Source: PWXP01 sp040772845
Lineage (GTDB): Bacteria; Planctomycetota; Planctomycetia; Pirellulales; Thermoguttaceae
Direction of reading: 5' to 3'
NCBI GenBank assembly: GCA_040772845.1
Contig: JAXGXG010000001.1
Span: 7,192,001 to 7,256,000, forward strand
DNA length: 64,000 bases
The stretch's first letter is position 1; each line of letters opens with the position of its first letter. The notes beneath the pieces are model-generated. The model was not told where the DNA came from, searched no databases, and worked only from the letters and a program-made list of their open reading frames with translations. Below, one piece after another: positions 42,760 to 54,068 of the stretch. The position numbers and the translations under genes were made by a program.

Positions 42760-44101
42760 CAGTAGTTCCAAATTTTAGCTGAAAGCGTCCGGTGTGTCAG
42801 AAGGTGTTGCGTGGCCGGAGGTTACGTCGAGGATGCATTGTGTGATTCCCATGATCACTTCGGCCACCCGCTGCAGGTTCAGCAGCATATCGCGGAATGG
42901 AAGACGCTCCAGATGTAACGCGAGTCGTCGTCCGTGGCGTTCCGAGAGGGTGGTCAAATGAAACCAGACCCAGACGTTGCGGAGGATCATCGCCAAGCCG
43001 AAGAAGAGCAGCCGCAACAGTGGATTGCGAGTGCAGGTGCGGATGCGTGCCTCGTTCATCTGGCGATAGCTGGTTTCGATACCGAACCGTTTGCGATACG
43101 TTTCGTACACCCATTGCGGGCTGGCAGGCCGGAATCCCCAAAACGCATACACGAACGCCCGTCGGCCGTGGCGTTTCCACTTGCCGGCAAGATTGCCGCA
43201 CTTGACACAAATCCTGACGGTCGCGGTCTTGCCGTACTTGGTTGCCTTGGACGCTTTCAGGGTGTGTGTGGCCCAACCGCTCTTCTTCCATTGGGCGAAG
43301 GCCCGCGTACCCGTCGCGGCTTGGCCCGCCTTCGGCTTGCGGCCGCGTTTGACAACCGGCATCAGAAAAGCGCAGCGGGCTGCCTGCAAATAACGGATGA
43401 CTGCAACCGAGTAAAACCCGCGATCCAGCAGCAAAAGCCGGCATTTTACGCCCTGGGCGCGTGCTTGACGCAGCAGGCGACGGACGACCTCTTCCATCGA
43501 TTCGCCGCGCTGTACCGGCGTCAAGGCGATCGTGAAACGATGCCCGTTGCGAACCACGTAGCAGGTGGCGTATGCATGAAAGTGACTCGTGCCACTCTTC
43601 GGTTGGCTGCGATAGATTTCGTCGAGGTGCCGATGTGGCTCGCCATGGTACGGGATCAACGTCAGGTCGATCGCCAGCGTCTGTTTGCGCCGTCGCACGG
43701 CCTTGGGAAGGCCGTCCACCAGCGCCTTGTTCAACCGCTTCTCCAGTTCGTGATACTCCGGCAACGTCGCCACCAGCACGTTGAATACGGTCTGCTGTGT
43801 TGGCGCGCCCGCCAGATTCCGGCAAGCAGCGGAAATGAAGCCAATACGGGAAGCTGCGTAAAAGAGGACATTCAGCAAGACCGACGCCCGGCATTTGTAC
43901 CCATGGTCCTGCAACTGGAGATGCTGCTGGACAATGGCTCCGGCGCGGTTGTGGACTTCGCGGCATGAGATCGTACAATGGTTCTTCCGTGAACGCATGG
44001 GTTACCTCCTGGTCTGGACTTGGGTATGTGTGATCCCCTAAGTCCTTTACCAAAAAGCCCTTGCGTTCACCTATATCAAGTTACGAAATTTGGAACTACT
44101 G
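42760..44101 (-). mobile_element. ISH3-type insertion sequence, copy 1
   Basis: A complete 1342-base element with perfect 16-bp terminal inverted repeats CAGTAGTTCCAAATTT, flanked by the duplication AACCT. It carries one transposase gene on the minus strand. It interrupts the giant secreted-protein gene. The second copy at 48887 has the same length, the same ends, and the same predicted proteins in several overlapping frames on both strands, so the two copies appear identical. Confidence 0.95.
42775..43998 (-). CDS. ISH3-type DDE transposase (copy 1)
   Basis: A 407-residue DDE transposase of the IS4 superfamily. Catalytic residues are Asp111 (AIDLTLIPYHG), Asp192 (LLLDRGFYS), and Glu308 in YRKRFGIETSYR, which fits the ISH3 signature Y-(2)-R-(3)-E-(3)-R. 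GGAGG lies just upstream of ATG 43998, and the stop codon lies just inside the left end of the element. It should be active, because copies are intact and identical. Confidence 0.93.
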   Translation of the reverse strand: MRSRKNHCTISCREVHNRAGAIVQQHLQLQDHGYKCRASVLLNVLFYAASRIGFISAACRNLAGAPTQQTVFNVLVATLPEYHELEKRLNKALVDGLPKAVRRRKQTLAIDLTLIPYHGEPHRHLDEIYRSQPKSGTSHFHAYATCYVVRNGHRFTIALTPVQRGESMEEVVRRLLRQARAQGVKCRLLLLDRGFYSVAVIRYLQAARCAFLMPVVKRGRKPKAGQAATGTRAFAQWKKSGWATHTLKASKATKYGKTATVRICVKCGNLAGKWKRHGRRAFVYAFWGFRPASPQWVYETYRKRFGIETSYRQMNEARIRTCTRNPLLRLLFFGLAMILRNVWVWFHLTTLSERHGRRLALHLERLPFRDMLLNLQRVAEVIMGITQCILDVTSGHATPSDTPDAFS

Positions 44102-44106
44102 AACCT

Positions 44107-47100
44107 CCCGGAACGCCTGGCCTACCTTGAACGCCTGTGGGGGTTTGCAGCAGACTTGGCGCCGGCCCACAACGGGCTGAAGTTCAACATCTTGTATCAT
44201 CGGCTGGTGCTGGATCGCAAGATGGGCGTGTACGATATCGACCGCTTCCGGCAGTACGTCAGTGTTCCTCACCATGCACCATACGTGAATGCGAAGTGGA
44301 TCGACGAGCAGCGTCGCCGCAATCCGGACCATCAGGCCGATCCGTCGGCCGACTACCGCGAGGCGACGCTGCTGCCTCCGGTGGGCAACGACGAACCGCT
44401 GGTTCGCGATTACCTCGCGCACTTCTTTGTGGACGAGGACCGGCGCGAGGAGTTTCGCCCGTATCTGCGAGAGGAGTACCTCAACAAGGTCTTTGCGGAG
44501 GCCCGGTTACTTGCCGGCGTTGGCAAGCCGGAAGCGTTGTACTCGCTGCTGACTCCGGCCGAAGTGCAGGCGTTGCGCGATCGGGTCGATATCGAGTTCG
44601 CACCGACCTGTCCCGACGCGTTCCAACCGGGCGAGGCGGTCAAGCTGGCTGTCCACGTGAAGAACGTGGAGCAGTTGTTGGTTCGCATCTATCGCATCAA
44701 CGAGCTGAACTACTATCGCGAAGAAGGCAAGGAAGTCGATACGACGATTGCGTTGGATGGATTGGTGCCGAATTACGAGGTTACCCACCGTTATTCCGAG
44801 CCGCCGATCCGTCGTGTTGGTCGGACGTTCGAGTTTGCCGAGATCAATGCGCCCGGTGTGTGGGTGGTTGAATTGATCGGCAGCGGGCGCAGTAGCCGGG
44901 CGGTGATTCGTGTCGGCCGGCTTCGCTATACTGTGGAGAACGGTCCTGGCGGCCATGTCTTCCGAGTGTACGACCAGGCGAACGAACCGTGCCCCGAGGC
45001 CAAACTGCTCATCGAAGGGCATCAGTACGAACCCGACGATCGCGGCCGGATTCTGGCGCCCTACACCACACGTCCCGGCAGACAGAAGGTGATTCTGGTC
45101 GAGGGCGACCGTGCAACGCTCGACGACTTCCAGCATGAGGCGGAAGCCTACCGTTTCGATGCCGGCTTCCACCTCGAACGCGAAGAAATCCTCGACGGCC
45201 AGCAGGCGAAACTGGTGATTCGGCCTACGCTTCGACTGGGCGGCGCCGTACTGCCAATTGGATTGCTGGAGAAAGTCCGACTGACCGTTTCAGCAACCGA
45301 TCTGGATGGCGTGGCCAGTTCACAGACAACTGCCGATTTCAGGCTCGAAGAGAATGGCGAGACGGTCCACCAGTTCAAGGTCCCACCGCGGGTACGCGAA
45401 TTGGCCGTTCGGATCGATGCGAGTGTACCGAGCGTCAGTGCAGGCGAGGATGTAGACCTGTCCGACGCCGAGGCATTCAATGTGAACGAAGTGGCGACGA
45501 CTGCCGGGCTGATACTGCCACACGTGACACGGGGTGGACAGGAGTATGTCCTGGAAGTACGTGGGCGCAACGGCGAGATGCGACGCGGGGAATTGGTGAG
45601 CGTGCAGTTGCACCATCGCGACGTCAAAACGCCCATCACGTTCTCCCTGCAAAGCGACGAGCAGGGCCGGATTCTGCTCGGGCGTTTGGCGGAAATTGCG
45701 ACCATCAACGTGCGTATGGCCGATGGGCTCCAGCTCAACTGGACGTTGGACGAGTCGACCTACAGTTATCTGCCCGTACTTACGGGCGTTGCCGGCGAAC
45801 CGATTTTGGTGCCCTGGATGCGTCCCTCGGAAGAGCCGATTCGCGAGGAGTTGGGACTACTTGAATTGCGCGACGGAAAGCCGGTGGTCGATCGGTTTGA
45901 ACAGATTCAGATTCATGCGGGTTGCCTGACCTTGCGCGATCTTGCTGCAGGCGATTACCTGCTGCTGTTGAAGCGGGACGGGCGGCGGATTCACGTCGAT
46001 GTGAGTGAGGGTGCGGTGCAAGACGGGCAGATTCTAGGCGATTTGCGCTATCTGGAACGCACCAACCCGCGGCCTATGGCGTTGCTCTCGCCGGTGGTCA
46101 ACGAGGAGAAGGTCCGCATTCCTACGCGGCACGCCGGGCCGAATACGCGTATTCACGTCTTCGCAAGCCGATACATGGCTCCGTTCAACGCCTGGAGCAA
46201 CCTGCACGTACCGGCACGGCAGGCGGCGGCCATCGCCACGCAGCCGACGGCGGATTCGTTGTACGTTGCCGGACGCGATATCGGGGACGAGTACCGTTAC
46301 ATTCTCGACCGGCGGTCGACGCAACGCTATCCGGGCAATATGCTTGCCCGGCCGGGCTTGCTGCTGAATCCGTGGGCCGTGCGTGAGACGGAGACGGGCG
46401 AGTTACGCGCGATGGCAGGCGAGGAGTACGGCGAGCGTGACGGCGGAAGGGCTCGCAATGGCATTTCCAAGGGAGAGAGCGCGGCCGCGCGTGCGGGGCT
46501 CAGCGATCCACAAGACCTCAACTTCCTGGCGCGACCGGCGGTGGTGAAGGCGAACTTGCGGCCCGATGAAAACGGTGTGGTCGAACTGGAGCGAAAGGAT
46601 CTGGGTGACCGGCACATGCTGTGGATTGTGGCCGTCGACGGCTTGCACACGGCCTGGCGACCGCTGGCGTTGCAGGAGGCCGCTCCGGTGCTTCGCGACC
46701 GCCGGGTGATCCAACCGCTCGATCCGGCGAAGCACTTCGTGCAGCGGCGCAATATCGACGTGCTGAACAAAGGAGGTACCGTCGCGTTCCCCGACCTGAC
46801 CGAAGCACAGATCGAGACCTACGACTCCATCGGCGCCGTGTATCGGCTGTTCATGACGCTGAATCAGGAGCAGGGTGGAGACGAGAAGCTTGGCGGGTTT
46901 GAGTTCATCGTCAACTGGCCCAGCCTGACGCCTGAACAGAAACGCGAGAAGTACGCCGAGTTCGCCTGCCATGAATTGCATTTCTTCCTGTACCAGAAAG
47001 ACCGTGCCTTCTTCGACGAGGTCGTTCGGCCGTACCTGGCCAACAAGAAGGACAAGACCTTCATGGACCAGTATCTTTTGGAAGGTGATCTTGCGCCGTA

Positions 47101-48886
47101 TGCTCAGCGGTGGGCCTTTGGGCAGTTGAACGCGGTGGAGCGGATCCTGTTGGGGCGTCGTTTGGGGCAGCAGGCTCAGATGACGCGGCACATCATCGAT
47201 CGGTTCAACCTGATTCCTCCCAATATCGAACAGGACAATCGTCTCTTTGAATTGGCCCTGCAGGGTAGCGCGCTATCGACCGAAGGCATTGCCCACGAGT
47301 TGAGTGGGCGGGTTGCCCTGGAATTGAAGCAGAAGGCTGCGGACGGCGACCCATTCGGCATGCGCCGTTCTCTGGTTGCAACCGTACGTGACCAGCTCGG
47401 TGCCCCTGCCCCTGCTCCTGCGGCGCCGGCAGCCGACATGCCGGCCGAGGCGCCTGCGATGGAGCGCGAGGAAATGGCCGAGGGGAAGGCTCGGGAGAAG
47501 GCAGCCAAGCGGCAAGCGGACGCTTCTCTGTCGCTGGAAAAGGCGAAGTTCGACCGTGCGCGGGTCCGCCGGTTCTACCGGGATGTCGCTCCGACAATGG
47601 AATACGCGGAAAACAACTACTACAAACTGCGTATCACAGAACAGATCGCAGACTTGGTATCGGTAAACGGCTTCTGGCGCGACTATGCGCGGCACGAAGG
47701 CAATGGCCCCTTCCTTTCGACGAAGGTGGCCGAGGCGCACGGTAACTTCACCGAGATGATGCTGGCCCTCGCCGTGCTCGATCTGCCGTTCGAGGGTGGC
47801 GAGCACCAACTGGGCGGTCCCGATCCGGGAGCCGAGGCGGCCGAGCCTGTTACGCTGACGGCGGCATCGCCAATAATTGCGTTCTTCCGGCAGGTGGAAG
47901 CGGTGGAGCCGGATGCTGAGAAAGTACCTGTTCTCGTGAGCCAAAATTTCTTTCAATACGGCGACCGGTACCGCGAGGTGGAGAACGAGCGGGTTGACAA
48001 GTTCGTTACCGACGAGTTTCTCATCGAGACTGTTTACGGGGCGCAGGTGGTTGTGACCAATCCAACGTCGAGTCGGCAACGTCTCGACGTTTTGCTCCAG
48101 GTGCCTCAGGGGGCTATGCCCGTACTGAGCGACAAGACGCTGGCAAGCCGGCACATCAGCCTGGAGCCGTTCGAGAGCCTGAAGGTCGAGTATCACTTCT
48201 ACTTCCCCGAGCCTGGTGACTATGCCCACTTCCCGGTCCATGTGGCGCGCCGCGAGAACCTGGTGGCATTTGCCGAACCGGTTCGGCTGAACGTGGTGAA
48301 GGAACCAACCGAGATTGACCGGGAGTGCTGGGACTACATTTCGCAGCACGGAACGGACGAGCAGGTGTTGTCGTTCCTCGGGGAGAACAACGTTGAGTCG
48401 ACCAATTTGGATCGCATCGCCTGGCGAATGCGTGATGCGGAGATGTTTAAGAAGGTGGTCGCCCTGCTGAACGGCCGTTTTGCCTACAACGATACGCTTT
48501 GGTCGTACAGTATCATGCACAACGAGGCGCCGGCGATCCGGCAGTATCTGCGGTATCAGGACGGCTTCGTCGAGCAGTGCGGGAGTTACCTGCAGTCTAC
48601 CTTGCTGGCGATTGATCCGGTGGAACGTCGCGCATGGGAATTGCTCGAATACGATCCGCTGGTCAATGCGCGAGTACATCAGCTTGGCCCTGAAAGGAAG
48701 ATTGCCAATGAGGCCGTCTACAACCAGTACATGGCCATGCTCGATATCCTGGCGCACAAGCCCCAGTTCGACGCCAACGATCGCATGAACGTCGTCTACT
48801 ATCTCCTTCTGCAGGATCGGGTGGGCGAGGCGCTCGACTTCTTTGGTAAGGTCGATGCGGAGAAACTTGACTCGCGTCTGCAATAT
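44107..48886 (+). pseudogene. Giant secreted protein, fragment 2 (central part)
   Basis: The 4780-base middle of the interrupted gene, open throughout. It encodes about 1590 residues made largely of beta-sandwich modules (for example GPGGHVFRVYDQANEPCPEAKLLIEG; LEREEILDGQQAKLVIRPTL; GGQEYVLEVRGRNGEMRRGELVSVQLHH), a helical middle (ILLGRRLGQQAQMTRHIIDRF), a low-complexity Ala/Pro/Glu hinge (APAPAAPAADMPAEAPAMER) and later strands and helices. The layout resembles bacterial alpha-2-macroglobulin-like proteins, but I see no thioester CxEQ motif. No start codon at the head belongs to it; it depends on fragment 1. Confidence 0.75.
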
Positions 48887-50228
48887 CAGTAGTTCCAAAT
48901 TTTAGCTGAAAGCGTCCGGTGTGTCAGAAGGTGTTGCGTGGCCGGAGGTTACGTCGAGGATGCATTGTGTGATTCCCATGATCACTTCGGCCACCCGCTG
49001 CAGGTTCAGCAGCATATCGCGGAATGGAAGACGCTCCAGATGTAACGCGAGTCGTCGTCCGTGGCGTTCCGAGAGGGTGGTCAAATGAAACCAGACCCAG
49101 ACGTTGCGGAGGATCATCGCCAAGCCGAAGAAGAGCAGCCGCAACAGTGGATTGCGAGTGCAGGTGCGGATGCGTGCCTCGTTCATCTGGCGATAGCTGG
49201 TTTCGATACCGAACCGTTTGCGATACGTTTCGTACACCCATTGCGGGCTGGCAGGCCGGAATCCCCAAAACGCATACACGAACGCCCGTCGGCCGTGGCG
49301 TTTCCACTTGCCGGCAAGATTGCCGCACTTGACACAAATCCTGACGGTCGCGGTCTTGCCGTACTTGGTTGCCTTGGACGCTTTCAGGGTGTGTGTGGCC
49401 CAACCGCTCTTCTTCCATTGGGCGAAGGCCCGCGTACCCGTCGCGGCTTGGCCCGCCTTCGGCTTGCGGCCGCGTTTGACAACCGGCATCAGAAAAGCGC
49501 AGCGGGCTGCCTGCAAATAACGGATGACTGCAACCGAGTAAAACCCGCGATCCAGCAGCAAAAGCCGGCATTTTACGCCCTGGGCGCGTGCTTGACGCAG
49601 CAGGCGACGGACGACCTCTTCCATCGATTCGCCGCGCTGTACCGGCGTCAAGGCGATCGTGAAACGATGCCCGTTGCGAACCACGTAGCAGGTGGCGTAT
49701 GCATGAAAGTGACTCGTGCCACTCTTCGGTTGGCTGCGATAGATTTCGTCGAGGTGCCGATGTGGCTCGCCATGGTACGGGATCAACGTCAGGTCGATCG
49801 CCAGCGTCTGTTTGCGCCGTCGCACGGCCTTGGGAAGGCCGTCCACCAGCGCCTTGTTCAACCGCTTCTCCAGTTCGTGATACTCCGGCAACGTCGCCAC
49901 CAGCACGTTGAATACGGTCTGCTGTGTTGGCGCGCCCGCCAGATTCCGGCAAGCAGCGGAAATGAAGCCAATACGGGAAGCTGCGTAAAAGAGGACATTC
50001 AGCAAGACCGACGCCCGGCATTTGTACCCATGGTCCTGCAACTGGAGATGCTGCTGGACAATGGCTCCGGCGCGGTTGTGGACTTCGCGGCATGAGATCG
50101 TACAATGGTTCTTCCGTGAACGCATGGGTTACCTCCTGGTCTGGACTTGGGTATGTGTGATCCCCTAAGTCCTTTACCAAAAAGCCCTTGCGTTCACCTA
50201 TATCAAGTTACGAAATTTGGAACTACTG
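48887..50228 (-). mobile_element. ISH3-type insertion sequence, copy 2
   Basis: The same 1342-base element as at 42760, in the same orientation, offset by exactly 6127 bases, with its own duplication AATAT. The 4.8 kb between the two copies is host gene sequence, so this is not a composite transposon with passenger genes; recombination between the copies would delete that segment and one copy. Confidence 0.95.
48902..50125 (-). CDS. ISH3-type DDE transposase (copy 2)
   Basis: Identical in all 407 residues to copy 1: Asp111, Asp192, Glu308 with the Y-(2)-R-(3)-E-(3)-R signature, GGAGG upstream of ATG 50125. See the first copy for motifs. Confidence 0.93.
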   Translation of the reverse strand: MRSRKNHCTISCREVHNRAGAIVQQHLQLQDHGYKCRASVLLNVLFYAASRIGFISAACRNLAGAPTQQTVFNVLVATLPEYHELEKRLNKALVDGLPKAVRRRKQTLAIDLTLIPYHGEPHRHLDEIYRSQPKSGTSHFHAYATCYVVRNGHRFTIALTPVQRGESMEEVVRRLLRQARAQGVKCRLLLLDRGFYSVAVIRYLQAARCAFLMPVVKRGRKPKAGQAATGTRAFAQWKKSGWATHTLKASKATKYGKTATVRICVKCGNLAGKWKRHGRRAFVYAFWGFRPASPQWVYETYRKRFGIETSYRQMNEARIRTCTRNPLLRLLFFGLAMILRNVWVWFHLTTLSERHGRRLALHLERLPFRDMLLNLQRVAEVIMGITQCILDVTSGHATPSDTPDAFS

Positions 50229-50233
50229 AATAT

Positions 50234-51019
50234 GAGTACCTGCAGGCGTACATGGCTTTCTTCACGGGGGATCTGGAGCTTGCCCGGAAGATTGCGACCC
50301 CCCGCGCAGAGCATCCGGTAGAGCGGTGGAGCAAACGGTTCGGGAACGTGCTGGCCCAGCTCGACCAGATCGAGGGTAAGGGCGAGGGCCGGGTTGTCGA
50401 CGCCGAGGACCGCGACCAGCAGCAGGAGCGGCTGGCCGACACGGGTCCGGCATTGGAGGTTCGTGTCGATGGCGATCGGATCGAACTCAGCTACGCGAAC
50501 CTCACCAGCGTGCAGGTGAACTACTACCTCATGGATATCGAACTGCTGTTCTCGAACCAACCGTTCGTTACCGAATACGGCGGTCAGTTCGCTTATGTCC
50601 GGCCCAATCGAACCGATGCGGTCGAGCTTTCTGCTGACGAAGAGAAGAAGGTTATTTCTCTGCCGGAAGGACTGGCGCAGCGGAACGTGATGATCGAGGT
50701 CGTTGGTGGGCCGATCAAGCGGGCGGCTACATACTTCTCCAACAGTCTGGACGTGCGGATGATGGAGACCTATGGCCAGCTTCAGGTACGGCGGCGCGGC
50801 GCCGATCAAGGGTGCGGTGGTGTGTACGTGAAGGTGTACGCCCGCATGGAGGATGGGGAGGTCCGGTTCTACAAGGACGGATACACCGACCTGCGTGGAC
50901 GATTCGACTACGCTTCGGTCAGCGGCAATCAGCAGACCGGTGCGAAGGAGTTCGCCATCCTGATCCTCAGCGATGAGCACGGCGCGGTTGTCCGCGAGGC
51001 GCCTGCTCCGAAGCGTTGA
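50234..51019 (+). pseudogene. Giant secreted protein, fragment 3 (C-terminus)
   Basis: The final 786 bases of the interrupted gene. The first codons continue the helical repeat region (YLQAYMAFFTGDLELARKIA), then two beta-rich stretches: VNYYLMDIELLFSNQPFV, LPEGLAQRNVMIEVVGGPIKRAATYFS and a last domain with VYVKVYARMEDGEVRFYKDGYTDLRGRFDY, a module often seen at the end of large planctomycete surface proteins. It stops at 51019, 7 bases before the end of the beta-helix gene on the other strand. Confidence 0.8.
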
Positions 51020-51026
51020 GGAAGCG

Positions 51027-53780
51027 TCAATTGGCTTTGATGTTGGGAGTCAGCCGGATGTCATCCAGGTAGAATACCCGGCGATCGCTCGCGCCGCTGA
51101 TCCAGCCGACCCAGGTCAGGTCGCCGAAGTCGGAATGTCCGTTCGGCAAACCGGTGAAGTGTTGGGTTGGCTGGCCGGGGAGCGTGACCGCGAGCGACCA
51201 CGTGCCGTTGGCGTCCGCGCCGACCGGGGCTGTGACTTCCAACCGGAACCACGTATCGACCGGTACGTCCATCGGTGCGTTCTTCGGAACGAACAACTTA
51301 CCGTCGCGGATTTCAAACCTTGGACCCGTCCGGTAGGGACTTGCCTCGATAGTGCGCCATTCGTGGGTGATGCGGGCCCCTTCCTCCACGCGGATAGCGA
51401 AGGCGACACAGGTTGTGCCCTGGGTATGATTGGGCGTGTAGTAGAAATGCGGGTTAAAGGCGTACTTCAGGTCCGGCGCATCGACGACCTTGAGGCATTG
51501 CTTGCCTGCGGCGGCCTGCTCGTTCGTTACAGCGACGGAGTCGCCTTTCTTTTCAGTATGGACACGGGCGCGGGTTAGTGGCGCGCCCAGGGGGGCTGCC
51601 TCAAAATCCTCGTCGACCGAGAACGGAGGCAGTGGCGGGGCTGGTGGCGCGAACTCGATTTCGGGGAAAGTGAATTGCTTCGGCAGGTTTACCCAGGTCT
51701 CGTTGCCATAAGGTCCTGCCTGCGTGTAGTCGAACTCGACGAAGCCGATCTTGCTGGCCGGAGAGCCCGGTTTGAGATGGAAGTCGTATTTTTCGGGGGC
51801 GACAAACATCGGGTCGGCCACAATCGAACCTTCATCCTTACCCAGCGCCTGCCACTCGGCCAACGTCCAGTCGTAGAATCGGACCGGTTCTCCGGAGGCC
51901 TTCCAATAGAGGTTCCGGCGCAAGACGGTATCGACGTTTTCCATGCGAGGACGAACGAACAGGGGCCCTTCGGTCCAATAGACGATATTGCGTTCCAGGA
52001 TGACCGTCGTGTGATCCTCGACGCGCGAGCGTTGAATCTGCCCGTCCATGCTGTTGACCAGGATGTTGTTCCGGATCTGGTTTTCCTTGCCGTAGTGCTG
52101 GTGGTACGAGCCGGTCTTGGTATTGTAGACCAGGTTGTTCTCCATACGGATGCGAGTTGTCCCCTCGTCGTTGTAGAGGCCCCATCCGCCACGACCGTAC
52201 AGGTCGTACGAATAGACGTCGTGGATCACGTTGTTGTTGACCGTGGTGCCTTCGGAGTTGCCAAGCGTGTAAACTCCGCCCATGTCGCTGAGCACACCGT
52301 GGCCGATGTGGTGGATGTGGTTGAAATCGACCGTGTTGCGTTTCGAGACAGTGTCGCGGTATCCCCAGGTCCAGCCGACCGAGATGCCGGTGTAGAACAG
52401 GTCGCTGATGTCGTTGTGCGTTACGCGATTATCGCCGCTATGGCCGATCCATACGCCGATAGCGCCAGGGAAGATGCGCCCGCCACCGTGGACGATGTTG
52501 TTATCGAACACGATATGGCTGGTGTGGTTGGCGGGATCGTTCATGTCGACTCGCCACCCGGCGCCGATCTTCATGCCGCCGGCTCCCAGATCGTGCAGCA
52601 AGGTTTGCTGGACGCGGCAATCGTGGCAGCTACGATGGAACCAGATGCCGTAAAGCCCCACGTGTCCTACCTCGCATTTCTCGATGCTGATATGGCGGGC
52701 GCCGTCGGCCATAATAGCCGCAGGAATGGTGACGGCGGCCTGCCCGTCGCCGTGTCCTTCCAGCGGCAGAATATACTGCCCATGCCGGAATGCCAGGCCA
52801 CGCAGCGTGATGTGCTGAACCGGCTTCCCGGGCGCCAGTTCGCCGGCGAATGCGACGAATGGCTGAACGCCAGCAGGTGCGATCGCTTCGGCCGTGGTCA
52901 TGTCTTCGCCTGGAAGCGGCATGTAGTTGAGCATGCCGTCTCGGCTCAAGAACCATTCGCCCGGAATATCGAGTGCTGCGCGAAAGTTCTCCAGGTGGTA
53001 GCGTTGCCGTTCGCCCCACCGATTGAATGGCCAGGGCATCGGGTGCGTGACGAAGACATGATTCGCCTTCCCGTCGACGTGGGCCACGCGGCAACGTGAC
53101 GCTTCCCACGAGTGGTAGGCGACCACGGTAACGTCGTTGAGTTGGTCCTTCGGAATATCGAGCAGCGGAGCGATGTCTTCTGGCTGGCCGCTAAACGCGC
53201 GATGATTGAGAACGCCTGCCTTGCCTGTGTCGGGATCGATTCCGTATCCGACCGACTCGGGCGTGTAGTAGTAGAACGCGTTGGGACTGCGTGCCCGCGT
53301 AGCACGCCGGCCGTTCACCCACAACTGCTCGAATAGCCACTTGCCCTCGGCCACATCAGGAATACGTACTTGCCACACGCCGTTATCGCCGGGCTGAAAA
53401 CCTGCAATGCGTTTACCGCCGGAGAACACCGGCTTCGCACCGGGGGCAGCCTCGTAGGTTATGGGGCACGTTTCGGTACCGCTGTCGTCGGCAGTGAACG
53501 TGGTGGTTTCGAGCATGGGGTAGACGCCGTCGGCAAACAGTACGCGGACGGGTGCTGCCAACGGTTCGTTGCCTTTCATGGTTCGAATGGCGTCACGCGC
53601 TCCGGCAAGCGAAGCGAGGGGGCCATCCGTTCCTTCTGCATTCGGGCGTTGAAATCGCCCCGTCCATTGGTCGCTACCGTCTGGTGCGACGTACAGCAGG
53701 ATTGCCGATGATGCACCGAAGCAGGGAAGGGCGGTCGTTATGAGGCACAGTACGGTCAGCAACGGAATGAAACGGGACAT
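51027..53780 (-). CDS. Secreted right-handed beta-helix protein
   Basis: A 917-residue exported protein. Signal peptide SRFIPLLTVLCLITTALPCFG, then LYVAPDGSDQWTGRFQRPN, the usual opening of planctomycete beta-helix proteins. Residues about 300-600 have parallel helix repeats rich in N and H (NRVTHNDISDLFYTGISVG; NNNVIHDVYSYDLYG; RMENNLVYNTKTGS). The last 180 residues form a separate beta sandwich (VDEDFEAAPLGAP to VFYLDDIRL) like concanavalin/LamG domains. A polysaccharide lyase or binding role is likely but no catalytic site can be chosen. ATG 53780 opens the signal peptide; the frame extends to 53993. Confidence 0.8.
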   Translation of the reverse strand: MSRFIPLLTVLCLITTALPCFGASSAILLYVAPDGSDQWTGRFQRPNAEGTDGPLASLAGARDAIRTMKGNEPLAAPVRVLFADGVYPMLETTTFTADDSGTETCPITYEAAPGAKPVFSGGKRIAGFQPGDNGVWQVRIPDVAEGKWLFEQLWVNGRRATRARSPNAFYYYTPESVGYGIDPDTGKAGVLNHRAFSGQPEDIAPLLDIPKDQLNDVTVVAYHSWEASRCRVAHVDGKANHVFVTHPMPWPFNRWGERQRYHLENFRAALDIPGEWFLSRDGMLNYMPLPGEDMTTAEAIAPAGVQPFVAFAGELAPGKPVQHITLRGLAFRHGQYILPLEGHGDGQAAVTIPAAIMADGARHISIEKCEVGHVGLYGIWFHRSCHDCRVQQTLLHDLGAGGMKIGAGWRVDMNDPANHTSHIVFDNNIVHGGGRIFPGAIGVWIGHSGDNRVTHNDISDLFYTGISVGWTWGYRDTVSKRNTVDFNHIHHIGHGVLSDMGGVYTLGNSEGTTVNNNVIHDVYSYDLYGRGGWGLYNDEGTTRIRMENNLVYNTKTGSYHQHYGKENQIRNNILVNSMDGQIQRSRVEDHTTVILERNIVYWTEGPLFVRPRMENVDTVLRRNLYWKASGEPVRFYDWTLAEWQALGKDEGSIVADPMFVAPEKYDFHLKPGSPASKIGFVEFDYTQAGPYGNETWVNLPKQFTFPEIEFAPPAPPLPPFSVDEDFEAAPLGAPLTRARVHTEKKGDSVAVTNEQAAAGKQCLKVVDAPDLKYAFNPHFYYTPNHTQGTTCVAFAIRVEEGARITHEWRTIEASPYRTGPRFEIRDGKLFVPKNAPMDVPVDTWFRLEVTAPVGADANGTWSLAVTLPGQPTQHFTGLPNGHSDFGDLTWVGWISGASDRRVFYLDDIRLTPNIKAN

Positions 53781-54068
53781 CGCGTGCCTTTCGAGATGGC
53801 GGGACGTAGATGGTGGGGGATTCACGCAGGAAACATCTCCATCATGATACCGTTTCGCTTTGGGAAAGTAAACTTCCGCAACCAACCGGTTTTCGCACTG
53901 CAATCCGGTGTTGCCCAGGGCAAACGGACCTTTGGGCCATGTCCGGCCGTGCAGGATTGAGAGTATATCAACTGATGAAGACCTATCTGTCATAGATCAT
54001 CTGCTGGAAATGGCCCTGGAGTTTGTCGGCATCCCGTAGGCGAATGAGGCGCAACCCTGGGGTGTCGG
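53781..54068. other. Intergenic region
   Basis: 288 bases between the Kelch gene and the beta-helix gene, both on the minus strand. I see no gene, strong hairpin or convincing promoter. Confidence 0.4.

Larger units (their letters stand above)
42755..44106. repeat. 5-bp target duplication AACCT of the first insertion
   Basis: AACCT occurs at 42755-42759 and 44102-44106, directly flanking the insertion. Confidence 0.9.
48882..50233. repeat. 5-bp target duplication AATAT of the second insertion
   Basis: AATAT occurs at 48882-48886 and 50229-50233, directly flanking the insertion. It differs from that of the first copy, so the two insertions were separate events. Confidence 0.9.

Noticed and set aside
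42934..43968. 344-codon antisense frame within the insertion sequence
   Set aside because: It is a shadow of the transposase and repeated in both copies only because the elements are the same.
42760..50228. Composite transposon carrying the segment between the two insertion sequences
   Set aside because: Each copy has its own 5-bp duplication and the segment between is the middle of the interrupted gene, in frame with both sides.
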